Positions 12,130 to 23,528 of a DNA stretch of 64,000 bases are shown in pieces. The DNA comes from Salticus scenicus (lineage: Eukaryota > Arthropoda > Arachnida > Araneae > Salticidae). Location of the stretch: the NCBI GenBank assembly GCA_963930645.1, contig CAWVNO010002520.1:40201-104200 (forward strand), written 5' to 3'. A program made the translations under genes and the position numbers. The notes beneath the pieces are model-generated. The model was not told where the DNA came from and searched no databases. It saw nothing but the letters and a program-made list of their open reading frames with translations. The first letter of the stretch is position 1. Every line of letters starts with the position of its first letter.

Positions 12130-12807
12130 ATGCCGATCAGTTTAATGGAACTAGCTGTTTTTGTTTAAAAATGCATCCAATTTTAAAAGAGTCTTTTTCT
12201 GCATCACAATCACATCTTTTGCACCATAATATTTGCATATTTTAGAATCCAAGTGGTTTCAAGAATGACACATAATCCTTTAATTTAAGTGTTATAATTG
12301 CCATTTGGTACTTTCATATTAATCGCATGCTGGCAATTTATACTTTAGTATTATCTTGGCTCATGAAATACAGTCGCCTGGTTACCATAGCCAACCAGTA
12401 TACTTTAACTGGCAACATGGTTTTCAACTTTGAAACTTAATTTAAGAAAAAAAAAAAATTGGTTCTAGATTCGGGCTTTGATTCCACTCACGATATAAGC
12501 AAACTCTCAGCGTTTTCATTCTCTCTTCTCTTACTACATTTTGAGACACCATGTTAAATCAATACACTATTAGGGAAGTTACACCACTTTTCTCTATATA
12601 TATTTCACAACTTGATGTTAAACTGCTGCGCCATTTTAGGGAATTGGTCTAGACAGCTCCTCGTTTGCATGTGCTTTGCAACCAGGAGCTGAATCGTTGT
12701 GCTGGTGTAATGATATATTGATAGTGATAGTGTATTAATTTAGTGAAATTATTAAAACTGTTATTTGTATAACTTAAATAGTTATATTACTGTTATTAAT
12801 AAACTCA
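12130..12807. other. Intergenic sequence, no recognisable gene
   Basis: Slightly less AT-rich than its neighbours around 12480-12720, with a small hairpin CAGCTCCT / AGGAGCTG at 12654-12691. No supported exon. Confidence 0.4.
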
Positions 12808-14291
12808 TTATTTAAATGTATTTCAAGTTAAAACATCTAATAAAATTTACGACATTTCACTTTAAAAAATTTTTTTGGAAAAATGCTTACAAATAGAAAT
12901 ACTATATATGACATCACTTTCTACAATGTACTGTCAGTGTGACGTCAAACTGACTCCAAAAAAACAAGCTATCTTTATTTTCTATATCGTTTAATAGTAA
13001 GACTACATGTTATGATAATAACCTTAAATTTGTATGATATCTTTAACTCTATTTTGTTTGAATTTCTATTTTTAAATAAAAGCATCACTAAAAAAATAAT
13101 CATCTGTAACAAGAAAATTATCTTAAACCGAACAGAACAAGGGCTCGTAACCCCGATGTCTGCAGCAGCTTATACGTGGGCTGCTAATAACATGAAAAAT
13201 TCTCAAAAATTAACCTTGAACCGAATGAGCCTCTGACTCGTGTTTCCGCTGCCTGTGGCTGTGGCACTGTATAGCAGGCATGCTACACACACGCTGCAAA
13301 ATCCACTTTTCTCCACCAGGGGGCACAGTATGTTGTGTACAAACCACCAATTACCTTGAATTTCTAAGACCTTTCAAATAAGGTGTCACGTGGTGTTATC
13401 AACTGCAAAATCTTTTAGTTGCACTTTCCACCGCCAGGGGGCACAATCTGTTCTGTATGAACATCACCAATGATCAGAAAATATCAAGACCTTTAAAATA
13501 AGTTGTAACACGATAGTCTACTACGAAATCACTTAGTTCCACTGTTCACCACCAGGGGGCACACTACATTGTATATAAACATCCCCAATCAACATGAAAT
13601 TTCAAGACCTTTATCACCAATCTCCTTCAATTTCCAAGACCTTTCAAATAAGGTGTCACAGGGAGGTGTCAAGTACAAAATCCTTTAGTTGCACTTTCCA
13701 CCGATAGAGGGCACAGTGTGTTCTCTATGAACATCACCAACAGTCAGGAAATACCAAGACCTTTAAAATAAGGTGTAACATGATAGGGCCTACTACAAAA
13801 TCACCTAGTTCCATTTTTCAACACCAGGAGGCACACTATATTGTATTCAAACATATCCAATCAACATGAAATTTCAAGAGCTTTAAAATGAAGTGCTACA
13901 AGTGTGGGTCTAGACCGGATTTTCCTCTCAAACTAATCCCCCCCCCCTCCGTGAAATTGATATTTTTGTATTCGAGTCTAGTCCCCCCTATGCACAATTT
14001 CTTCACCGTGAAGTAATTTGGAACTGAGTTAACTCATAAACATGCTTTTAACCTCTGCCCCTCCCCCTCCAGGGGGTGACCATTCGACTTTTTATATTTT
14101 TCTCTTTTGATGACACATCTACAGACCAAGACCTTTTTTTAGACTCCTCAACCAAATTTTTACACCTAGCCGTTCTCTCAATTTAGTGGATACAGATAAA
14201 ACACGTTACAAATTAATATATAGACAATTGAAATTTCATTTAGAAAGATTGGAGTGTAAGGCTGATTTTTTATACAAACTATGTGAAAAAT
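12808..14291 (+). repeat. Long tandem duplication, copy 1 (Helitron-like body)
   Basis: Starts ATTATTTAAATGTATTTCAA and ends GAAATTTCATT...ACTATGTGAAAAAT; the same order recurs in 14511-15768. Contains TTTCCGCTGCCTGTGGCTG (cf. the CCGCTGCCTACGGCAG block of the CTAGCAGGCT elements), five CCACCAGGGGGCAC minisatellite units, then one unit of the C-rich 145-bp minisatellite seen at 5.3-6.6 kb. No coding capacity. Confidence 0.75.
13313..13900 (+). repeat. Minisatellite of about 118-152 bp with CTCF-core-like motif, 5 units
   Basis: Motif starts at 13313, 13431, 13549, 13701, 13821. Each is followed by GTATATGAACATCACCAA-like, TTTCAAGACCTTT-AAATAAG and TACTACAAAATCACTTAGTT-like blocks. The units at 13313 and 13549 read CCACCAGGGGGCAC, a full match to the published CTCF core CCASYAGRKGGCRS; the others carry one to three mismatches. 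Confidence 0.8.
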
Positions 14292-14430
14292 ACCAGAGCC
14301 GGGAATCAAGCCCGGGTTATCTGCTTCCAGTGAGCTACCCAGGCTGATAACCAGCTCGGCATTTCTCACATAATATCCATTGGCAAGGTCACCGAGTCTG
14401 CAAACACAGATATAACAAGTGAGAATATTT
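14291..14430 (-). mobile_element. tRNA-derived SINE, family 3
   Basis: On the minus strand: TAGCTCACTGG (A-box-like) then GGGCTTGATTCCC (B-box-like) with shortened spacing compared with a tRNA, so not a functional tRNA. A second diverged copy lies at 31156-31266 (both share CAGATATAACA-GTG). It sits between the two copies of the 12.8-15.8 kb duplication. Confidence 0.6.
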
Positions 14431-14510
14431 TTCGTAGCACAACTCCATTAGACCACAAATTTTCCAATTACTAGCTGGAACCCATGTAATGTTTCAAACA
14501 TTGTTGCATC

Positions 14511-15768
14511 ATTATTTAAATGTATTTCAAGTTAAAACATCTAATATAAGTTACGACATTTCACTTACAAAAAGAAATGCTAAAAAATTCTTATAAATAG
14601 AAATGAACCTTAAATATGTATGATTTCATATCTTTAACTTGATTTTGTTCGAATTTCTGTTTTTAAATGAAAGCATCGCGAAAAAATAATCAGCTGTAAC
14701 AAAAAAATTACCTCGAAGCGAACAATACTCTGCCTTGTGACCCAGGTGCCTGCAGCAGTGCACACACAGGCCACTACTAACATAAAAAATTCCCAAAAAT
14801 TAACTTGGAACTGAACGAACCCACCTGGCGTTGACCAGCATCGCGAAAAAAATAATCATCTGTAACAAAAAAAATTACCTCAAACCGAACGGAACTTGGG
14901 ACCATGGTGCCTGCGGCAGCGTATATGCAGGCCGCTAATAACATGAAAAAATTCTCAAAAATTAACCTTGAACTGAACAAACCTTTGACTTGTGTTTCCG
15001 CTACCAGTGGCTGCAGAATGCTACACAAAATTCACTTTCTTCCACCAGGTGGCGTAGTATGTTGTATATGAACATCACCAGTTGCCTTAAATTTGCAAGA
15101 CCTTTCGAATAAGGTGTCACATGGTGGTGTCAACTGCAAAATCTTTTAGTTGAGCTTTCCACCGCCAGAGGGCACAGTGTGTTCTGTACGAACATCACCA
15201 ATGGTCAGGAAATACTAAGACCTTTAAAATAAGGTGTAATATAATGGGGTCTACTACAAAATCACCCAGTTCCATTTTTCACCACCAGGGGGCACACTAT
15301 ATTGTATACAAACATCCCCAATCTACCCGAAATTTCAAGTCATTTAAAATGTGGTGCTACATGTGTGTCTAAAAGGGATTTCCTTCTTAAACTAATTCCC
15401 CCCCCCCCCCAAAAAAAAAAAAAAAAAAAAAAAAATCTACTTTTCCTCTTTAAAATCGAAAATTCCAAAATCACAGAAATTGATTTTATAGTATTCGAGT
15501 CTAGTCCCGCCATGTTCAACTTCTTCACCGTGAAGTAATTTGGAGCTAAGCTAAGCTCGCAAACATGTTTTTATCTCCTGCCCCGACACCTCGGCCAAAT
15601 TTTTACACCAAGCTGTTCTCTCGATTTAGTGGATACAGACAAAACACGTGTCAAATTAATATATAGATATTCAATAATACATCAACCATGAAATTTCATT
15701 TACAAATATTGTAGTGGAAGATTGATTGATTTATTTTTTTTTTTTATACCAACTACGTGAAAAATCAA
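14511..15768 (+). repeat. Long tandem duplication, copy 2
   Basis: Second copy of 12808-14291: same head (ATTATTTAAATGTATTTCAA), a partly duplicated AATAATCATCTGTAAC segment, three minisatellite units, one 145-bp-type unit and the TTTAGTGGATACAGA-AAAACAC end. A C/A homopolymer tract interrupts it at 15400-15435. Confidence 0.75.
15042..15350 (+). repeat. Minisatellite with CTCF-core-like motif, 3 units
   Basis: Motif starts at 15042 (CCACCAGGTGGCGT), 15162 (CCGCCAGAGGGCAC) and 15282 (CCACCAGGGGGCAC), exactly 120 bp apart. Same unit as 13313-13900. Confidence 0.8.
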
Positions 15769-15769
15769 C

Positions 15770-16530
15770 CTCACACTCCAATCTTTCTAAATGAAATTTC
15801 TAATTTTACAGCAAATTCAGAAAACTTTCTACGAATTATTTTCACACATTTATCTTGATTTATAGAAAACTGGCCCTTCAGAGAGGTGGCCTTTCAAAAA
15901 AGGTTTGTCCTATGGCACAATTTGCCAGTGTTCTAAAAATTACTACCAAATCAATATCTGACTTGCACTCGACTATAAATATGTAATCTGACAAATAAAA
16001 CACAGAGTTAAGTTATAATGAAACTGTTCATTATTATCCAGCAAACATTAAATAAAACCTAAGAGAAAGTACTAAATACTGTGTCTATATTTATCGAACA
16101 GGTCAAAAGGTTTCATCTTTCTAACGAGTTAATATTTTAGATGTTTATCAGAAAACTTAGTTGGTATAGGGGATTAGAATCTGCGAATAATTCTGATTTA
16201 GAATCGATCAATAAAATAACTGATTTAAATAAATGTGTGATGAGTGAGAAAGAAATTAAAAATTGTTAAATATTTTTTTATGTAAAATTTTGTAGTAAGG
16301 AAGAAAATAAAAGCGAGAGGAGATGTGTTATTTTCTTCACTGGCAAAAAAAAAAAAAAAAAGTTTTAAAAAGATAAATTACAATTTTTTAGCCATCTGTA
16401 AATGTAATATGGTTAAAAAGAAAAGAAAAAAAAATGTAATACTGCATTTGTATTTACATAAAGAAAAGAAAAATCTATTTCATGCGAATGCTACGGTAAA
16501 CTCAAATATTGAATGAGAAGATCCCTTTGC
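15770..16530. other. AT-rich sequence without recognisable gene
   Basis: No supported exon or element boundary. Confidence 0.5.
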
Positions 16531-17130
16531 AGAACAAGTTGCACAGCAAACTTACTCCAAATATTTGATCTGTAAGTTTACTTTCCAACGTTGGTTTAAA
16601 TCAGCCTAGTATTTCAAAAGTTATCATGATGGCATATTTTCAAGTGACTGCAACTTGAAAACAAAATGGCTGAGCAAGTTGTCCAGTGAACTTATCATCA
16701 AAACATTTATATAAGTTCACTACCCAACTTTGGCTTGAATTGATTGATTAATTCAGTGTTTCAATAGTTATTGTAATAATAAATTTTCAATTAGCCCTAA
16801 TTAATTTAAGGTATCCGGGGTTTTTTTTGTAAGAAAAGAGCGGATGAATTTCATTAATAAACTTGGTTGAGACATTTATATGGCCTATGTATATATCAAA
16901 ATTCAAGCAAATCCAACCTTAAATACACTTTTCACAATGTGGATTTGTAATTTTCAAGTGAACTCTTGAAAATAAAATAGCACAGCAACCATCGTTAATG
17001 AACTCATCCTAGATATTTGTAAGATAAGTTCGCTGTCCAATTTTGGTTCGATTTGGAGTATTATTTTGGAAGTTACTGTGATGACAAAATTTCTATTATA
17101 TATAGATTTAAAAAAAAAAAAGTGATTGTA
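16530..17130 (+). repeat. Diverged tandem repeat of about 150 bp
   Basis: About four units share: cagcAAACTTA-TCC-AATATTT, AAGTTCACT-CCAA-TTTGG-TT, TATT-CAAAAGTTA-TGTGATGA, and TTTTCAAGTGA-CTTGAAAA. Strongly diverged; no coding capacity. Confidence 0.5.
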
Positions 17131-18340
17131 AATCAACCTACCTTTAAATCAACCTTGATTTCTAAAGAAATCAACCTAAAACTGATTTACGTACATGGGT
17201 GCTGGCAGAGAAGGAAATCTAAATATATTTAATACTATTTATTTAATGTTTTGCAAAAAAAAGAAAAAATCAAGTTTTTTTTTTTTTTACCTTAGCTTAA
17301 TTCAGGATAATTTTTTAAATATAAAGTTTTTAAATTATAATATTTAATATAAATAAAGCTTAAAGCTTTTAAATTTTCTTTTAGGCTCTTTCGGTAGATT
17401 TTACCAATTGCCCACTGCATAGCTCTGCTAGATTAATATGTAATGTCACAGTGTAAAGTAAAAGAAAAGAAAAAGAAAAACAGCACTCGCTGTTGATTTC
17501 ATTCTCCCATCATCTATGTTTACATAAATCTTTAAATAATATAGATAATTTTTGGATGTAATATGCACTAAAATGGACATGTCTATATTATGTTCACACG
17601 TTTATTTATTTTGGCTTAAAGACACTTATTACATAAAAATACATTTCAATATAATATCTACAAGATCTGGTGAAAAATCTAAATCTAGCTGTAATATGGA
17701 CATATCATATTATGTACTTTGACCTAATCTACATGAATTTGTGTTGACTGGGTTCTTTCTTTAATAATAATGTTCTATATACTTTTTAAAAACCAACTTC
17801 AAACTAAAAAATAACTTTTTGAAACACTAATCAGTAGAATAATAGTTGTAGTGATTATATAATTATATATATATATATTAGATAACAGATGTATAAAGAC
17901 ATTAATTAGATTCAATTTTTCAAAAGCTGCTTTTTGATGTTAGAAAATGAAAGATTACAAGGAAATATTTTTAAGTATCTTGCTTTTAAACAACTTCAAA
18001 ATTACTTTTTGACACTTAGTTTATATTGAAAAAATTAGACTAACCCCTCTATTTTTAAATAAAACACTCTTAAATGAACTTTTTATTACGAAAATAGGAA
18101 AAGTACTATATGTGTAAGTTTAACTAGGATGTTAATATATAGTTTTATTTTATATTTTTTTCTCTATTTATACATCACACAAAAGACACTTTTTACTGAA
18201 AAATGAATTGTAATCAATCACTTCATTCGTATTTAAAAATTGGTAAATATATCATAATTTTTTTTTTTTTTTTTTCAAATGTTTGTAAATATAAACATTG
18301 TATTGCACACGGCACACCGGACACACCTACATATCAGCCA
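17131..18340. other. AT-rich sequence without recognisable gene
   Basis: Homopolymers, (TA)n near 17866 and nothing else supportable. Confidence 0.5.
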
Positions 18341-18403
18341 ATCAGTGAAGCCAATCGTTAAAATAATCGAATTGCCAGTTACCGGAAATCACAAATTTGC
18401 GAT

Positions 18404-18526
18404 CGAAGGGTTGCCATTTGTGATAGTCACAAATGTTACAATAGTATCATAATTTGTGAGCCGATCGCAAATTCCAGGACTTGTGATCTATGATTACGAT
18501 AGCTGCGACTGTTACAATAGTATGCC
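18404..18526 (-). repeat. Terminal-like repeat GGCATACTATTGTAAC, minus orientation
   Basis: Reads on the minus strand as GGCATACTATTGTAACAGTC, GCAGCTATCGTA, GATCACAAGTC, the inverse of 9477. A second internal TACTATTGTAACATTTGTGA lies about 75 bp further in (near 18440). Confidence 0.6.
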
Positions 18527-18684
18527 TCCCTTATTTATATACTATGATACGAATGCAATGCAAGTACGGTGGATGAGAATCGATGATACATTCATTCTTG
18601 ATTCATTCTGTCAGGTTTGATTCAATCAATGATTAGTTTCCACATTTTCATATTTTTCCCTTAAAATATGTTGTGCGCCAAGAA

Positions 18685-18785
18685 TTTTCTCGCCAAGGTT
18701 CTGAGGAGTAGGCATTTTCCAAATTCGCTCCATGCACCGGTCGTGGATCAAATCGCCCACGAAATTTTTCCGAGTCATTTGATCA
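18685..18785 (-). repeat. Right arm of the long-range inverted sequence
   Basis: Inverted near-identical copy of bases 46-100. Adjacent CGAGTCATTTGATC resembles GATCAAATGACTC-like sequence near 20057. Confidence 0.6.
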
Positions 18786-18789
18786 ATTT

Positions 18790-18874
18790 ACAAATCCATT
18801 GCTATGATTGAACATTAGTTATTGCTCTGGTTACGCCATCTATCGGTCCTTACAAACGTGAATATGCATACAAG

Positions 18875-18911
<37 letters not shown>

Positions 18912-19980
18912 GGGGGGGGGGTAAATAACTGTATAATTGTTTTAGAATTATAAATATATGCATGCAATGGATTGAAATATACAATAATGCAAATTAAAAT
19001 TCATCGAATATTATTTAAATTTAATAAAATAAAATTTTAAAATGCTCTCTGCTAACATTTTTTTAAATGTTAAATGTTCAACAAAATATTTTAAATTTGT
19101 TTGTGAACTACTTTGGGAATTTAACGATCAATTAATTTTTATGAAACATTTTTATGTTTGAATACTAAATATTTGCATTAAATTTCAGCATTCAAACATA
19201 AAAATAATTAACAATATTTAAAAATCAACATTTAATTTATATTTAAATATTAATAAAAAATCATAAATATATTAAACATTAAAAATATCATTGATTGAAA
19301 TCAGAATTGATTGAATTTAGCAAACCAATTTAATGAAGATTTGAATCAAATGAATGATTATTTAAAAAACTGTTATAAAAGTCTTTTTTTTTTTTTTTTT
19401 TTTTTTGTAATATTTGATTTAAATTTAAATTTTATAATTTTTTCCAATGTGTAATTATTTTATATTCTTACGTTAGATCATAATAAAACTTGAACCTACT
19501 TCTTATTTACATCGAATATTTGAATGCTAAATATTGCTTTTAAATTTCAGTATTCTAACTTAAAAATATTTAACAAAAATTAACTTGGTAATAAATCCAA
19601 AAAAAAAAAAAAAAAAAAAAAACTTAATTGTTTATAGTATATCATTGAAATACAATAATGCATAATTGAGGGAAATAATTAAAAAAAAAAAAAAAATGCT
19701 GGAAAAAATTCTAAATTTAAAATTTTATTGTTATTATATTCTTATTAAATAATTTTCAAAAAAGAATTATATAATTAATATTATTTTATTTCAGTGTATA
19801 TGTACCCAACTATGCAGAATACAAAAAAAAAAAAAAAAAAAAAAAAAAATGTTATGCATCTTTTTTTTTTTATTATTATTATTATTCATAGTTAGATTAT
19901 ATTTTTAAATAATGAATTAAATTTTTCTTTAATTAATTTAACTTTATAATATTCTATAGCTAATTTCAAACTAAGCCTAT
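18790..19980. other. AT-rich block with many homopolymers
   Basis: T30-type run with G10 at 18881-18921, further A/T runs at 19386, 19600, 19681, 19826 and 19861. CCATCTATCGG near 18837 and CTATAGATGG near 19978 face each other, possibly marking an insertion, but this is weak. Confidence 0.4.
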
Positions 19981-20110
19981 AGATGGCAGCACTGATTTTG
20001 ATCAAATAAAAGGATCGGAGTCGTCCAGCCTCTGCTTACGACCGCTCGTGAATCAAATGACTCAGGGCCCAGTTGGATCGGTCGAAGTGTTCCAGAGGCT
20101 GGACTCACCC

Positions 20111-20190
20111 AAAGCAGTATTAAGTGTACCTTTATAAGACAGGGATTATTGCTAGAGCTCGGATACTTTTGCTGTGGAGTGTACGATCCG
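20111..20190 (+). mobile_element. Right-end fragment of the CAGTCGGCTGCAAAA MITE
   Basis: AAAGCAGTATTAAGTGTACC, AGACAGGGATTATTGCTAG and GCTCGGATACTTTTGCTG match the right half of the copy ending at 33772. It is joined directly to a GATCCGACTTGTGATC block of the GGCATACTATTGTAAC repeat (to 20228). Confidence 0.65.
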
Positions 20191-20229
20191 ACTTGTGATC
20201 TACCACAGCTGCGTTACAATAGTATGTCT

Positions 20230-22250
20230 CACGTAGACGATATTCGTTGGAAAGCAGTATCACGCTAAATGTCTGAAAATGACATTTTCGGCTCTAAAGA
20301 CTACATTTAAACATATATATATATATTCTTATAAAACTATTCAATTAGTACATAAAACTTATTTTAGACACAGTTATTTAAAAATATTATTTAAACAGAT
20401 TTAAGTAACAAACGAAATTTTTACATACAACTCAAATTCATTATAATTAAATTTTCAATAAATAAAACTTTACGACTTACAGTGTTAACTCTCATCAAAT
20501 TAGCTTTTTAAAATGAAAATCGAAAAGAAGTAAAACAAGTGTGTCGCGGCCATTAAAATAAATAAATAATTCTCATTATTTTCTATACCAATTCACACAG
20601 TGCAAACACAAATTATTTATTAAAATTATTTTTTAATGATGAATGTAGGCAATTTTAAGAGAAGTATCACACTAAATATCGGAAAAAGTCCTGTAATATG
20701 GTAATGTCTTTTATGATGTATCAGGGCTGCCGGATTTCAGTAAGGCAAAAAAAAAAAAAAAAAACGGTCTTTTTTTTTGGGGGGGGGGGGGGGAAATGGG
20801 GTTTATCCACTGGAGGAATATTTGGTTTGTATAAACTTACAAAATTCCGTTAACATAATGAGACCCGCAAATAAATTTGCATACACAAAACTATGTTTCC
20901 TAGGGAGTATCGTATTTGAAAAAAAAACTACTGAAATTTTTTCTGCGCTTATAGGTTCGCACAAAAAAGTTCTGGTTTAGGAGCTATTATGAAAAATTGA
21001 TTAAAATGTATTTATTTATATGCGCGTGTATATATATATATATTGTTCGTGTGTATTTATGAGGTAAATGATAAATTTAAGTACATTGTAGTTATAAAAG
21101 TTAATTCTGAAGACAAATATACTATGCATTGTTCTAAGAACAACAAAATTAAAGTAAAATCGTGTCACACATATAAATTACAAAAAAAATTCCAACAGAA
21201 AATCAAATTTTCATAATAATTGACAAAATAAAACCATAATACATAGAGCTCAACTTTAATGTACAAAATTAATAAGAACAAAATAAAGGCAGCTCAAAGT
21301 CTGCAATGTCTATAAAATCTTGTCCAGCTCCATAAATGTATTGCGACTCTCATATTATAATGTTAATTGAAATTCTATATCTGGTTTTATAAAAGAATAA
21401 TGAAAAAAAAAAAAAAAAAAAAAAAGATACATAATTTTCCATTTAAAAAAAAAGAAATATATAGTAATATATATATAAACAAATATAATTTTTTTTCTGT
21501 TTTTAACAGTGTGATGGCATTAAAAATATGTTTGAAATAATAACCTTTCTTCCATCCCAATGTATCTGAATTCTTCAATTTGAGAATGAAAAGAACTGTA
21601 AACTCTACGATTATCATATTCCAACGTAACTCCTTTATAATATAACTCCTATATAACTTGTTTGAATTTTAAATATATTAGCATTTTTCCTTTAACTGCA
21701 TAACAGAAGCTGCAATACATTCAGAATATTTAGTGTAGCCCTATTGAAAAAAGACAAACAATATTTACAAAATTTCCTGTATAAAATACACAATATGGGT
21801 CTTTCACATGAATAATAATACATTAAAATTTCTCAATAATCTATGCATTTCCTTTTTTTTTTTTTCCTCCTGAATGTTCTGTTTGTTATCTTAAATATAT
21901 ATATATATATATTGTTTGGTAAAGTTATATTTTAATATACTAAATGATAATCACAAACATGATTAATTAACTTGGTTATTTCTCTTTTATCAAATTTTCG
22001 ATAATTTCAAACTGAAAATATCTTTATTAACCCTTAAATTGGTGATTTAAAAAAAAATCAAATTAAAAATGAATTTCGGCTTTCATTTCTTAAATAAATA
22101 GTAGGAAAAATACCTTTAAAATCAAATATCATTTTAAGCATGATTTAGGCTAGGGAAAATGTATATGTATAGATATATATTGCCAATCGGGAACATCCAT
22201 TTTTATTAGAAAATATTTTTTCATTGTTAAAATTTTGAATATTAACAGCT
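20230..22250. other. AT-rich sequence 3' of the zinc-finger gene
   Basis: No exon recognised. 20540-20680 (GTGTGTCGCGGCC, TTCTATACCAATTCAC, TATCACACTAAATAT) resembles part of the TA-flanked element at 39699-40795, so an eroded relative may lie here. Homopolymer tracts at 20748, 20777 and 21402. Confidence 0.4.
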
Positions 22251-22254
22251 AACG

Positions 22255-22260
22255 TTTATT
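22255..22260 (-). terminator. Candidate poly(A) signal of the zinc-finger gene
   Basis: AATAAA on the minus strand about 220 nt past the stop codon, the nearest well-placed signal I see. The flank is so AT-rich that a chance match is quite possible. Confidence 0.3.
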
Positions 22261-22481
22261 TACTTTTTTTTTTTAAATCTTCTGTTAAAAAAAAAAAAAA
22301 CATTATGCAACGGTAACATATATAAAGTCAAATATTGAAAAGAAACCAATAGCAAGTGTACAATTCATTTTCTCGAGAAAGGAAGGGAAAGGTATAAAAT
22401 ATAAATCCTAGGGCATTAAGGTTAAATAAATAAATAAAAATTCAAAGTTTCCAAATAAAATGATTTTAAACAGATTTCACA

Positions 22482-23528
22482 TTAAGGAAGTTTCTCTTCA
22501 GTATGAGACAAAAGATGACTTTTTAGATATCCAACTCGTTTAAATGATTTTGAACACATTTTACATTTATGAGGTTTCTCTCCAGTATGACACAAAAGAT
22601 GTCTTTTTAGATCTCCATTTTGCGAAAATGATTTTAAACACATTTCACATTTATGAGGTTTCTCTCCAGTATGAGACAAAAGATGTCTTTTTAGATGTTG
22701 AACTTGTGAAAACGATTTTGAACACATTTCACATTTATGAGGTTTCTCTCCAGTATGACACAGACGATGTGTCTTTAGATGTTTAGCTTGTGAAAAAGAT
22801 TTTGAACATATTTCACATTTATGAGGCTTCTCTCCAGTGTGACTCAGAAGATGTATTTTTAGACTTCCAAGATGTGAAAACGATTTTGAACACATATCAC
22901 ATTTATGAGGCTTCTCTCCAGTGTGACTCAAAAGATGTGCTTTTAGACTTCCAACTTGTGAAAATGATTTTGAACATATTTTACATTTATGAGGTCTCTC
23001 TCCAGTGTGAATCAGAAGATGCGTTTTTAGATTTCCAAGATGTGAAAATGATTTTGAACACATTTCACATTTATGAGGCTTCTCTCCAGTGTGAATCAGA
23101 AGATGTGTTTTTAGATTTCCAACTTGTGAAAATGATTTTGAACACATTTCACATTTATGAGGTTTCTCTCCAGTATGAGACAAAAGATGTCTTTTTAAAT
23201 CTTTATTTTGCGAAAATGATTTTAAACACGTTTCACATTTATGAGGTTTCTCTCCAGTATGACACAAAAGATGTCTTTTTAGATGTTGAACTTGTGAAAA
23301 CGATTTTGAACACATTTCACATTTATGAGGCTTCTCTCCAGTATGACACAGAAGATGTGTCTTTAGATGTGTAACTTGTGAAAAAGATTTTGAACATATT
23401 TCACATTTATGAGGTTTCTCTCCAGTATGACAAAAATGATGTTTTTTTAAATGTCCAAATTGTGAAAATGATTTTAAACATACTTTACATTTATGGGGTG
23501 TCTCACCCGAATGAATATAGAGATCCAT
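22482..23528 (-). CDS. C2H2 zinc-finger protein, 12 tandem fingers
   Basis: Intact 348-residue frame made almost entirely of C2H2 zinc fingers, so a sequence-specific DNA-binding nuclear protein is expected. Twelve fingers repeat every 28 residues with C-x2-C-x12-H-x3-H spacing, from Cys14 to His342. Linkers are TGEKP apart from one TGERP between fingers 6 and 7; the tail is TEEKLP. Contact residues (-1,2,3,6) are QGHK, QTHT, QQHR, QKDR, QGNT, HGNT, QGSA, HGSI, QKHT, QQHR, QGDR, RGYS. There is no KRAB, SCAN, ZAD or BTB domain. The frame is open 10 codons upstream of the ATG (to a TAA) and reads like the end of a decayed finger, so an upstream spliced exon or alternative start is possible. Fingers 2-4 and 9-11 look duplicated, as do 5-6 and 7-8. 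The coding frame is certain; gene structure and target are not. Confidence 0.93.
   Translation of the reverse strand: MDLYIHSGETPHKCKVCLKSFSQFGHLKKHHFCHTGEKPHKCEICSKSFSQVTHLKTHLLCHTGEKPHKCEMCSKSFSQVQHLKRHLLCHTGEKPHKCETCLKSFSQNKDLKRHLLSHTGEKPHKCEMCSKSFSQVGNLKTHLLIHTGEKPHKCEMCSKSFSHLGNLKTHLLIHTGERPHKCKICSKSFSQVGSLKAHLLSHTGEKPHKCDMCSKSFSHLGSLKIHLLSHTGEKPHKCEICSKSFSQAKHLKTHRLCHTGEKPHKCEMCSKSFSQVQHLKRHLLSHTGEKPHKCEMCLKSFSQNGDLKRHLLCHTGEKPHKCKMCSKSFKRVGYLKSHLLSHTEEKLP

Noticed and set aside
14291..14375. tRNA gene on the minus strand
   Set aside because: The spacing between A- and B-box-like motifs is too short for an anticodon arm; a second copy shares non-tRNA flanks.
22544..23374. Two long plus-strand frames of repeated I-L-N-T-F-H-I-Y-E units
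   Set aside because: They are the antisense of the zinc-finger array. The 84-bp period keeps one antisense frame open throughout, so length is not evidence of coding.
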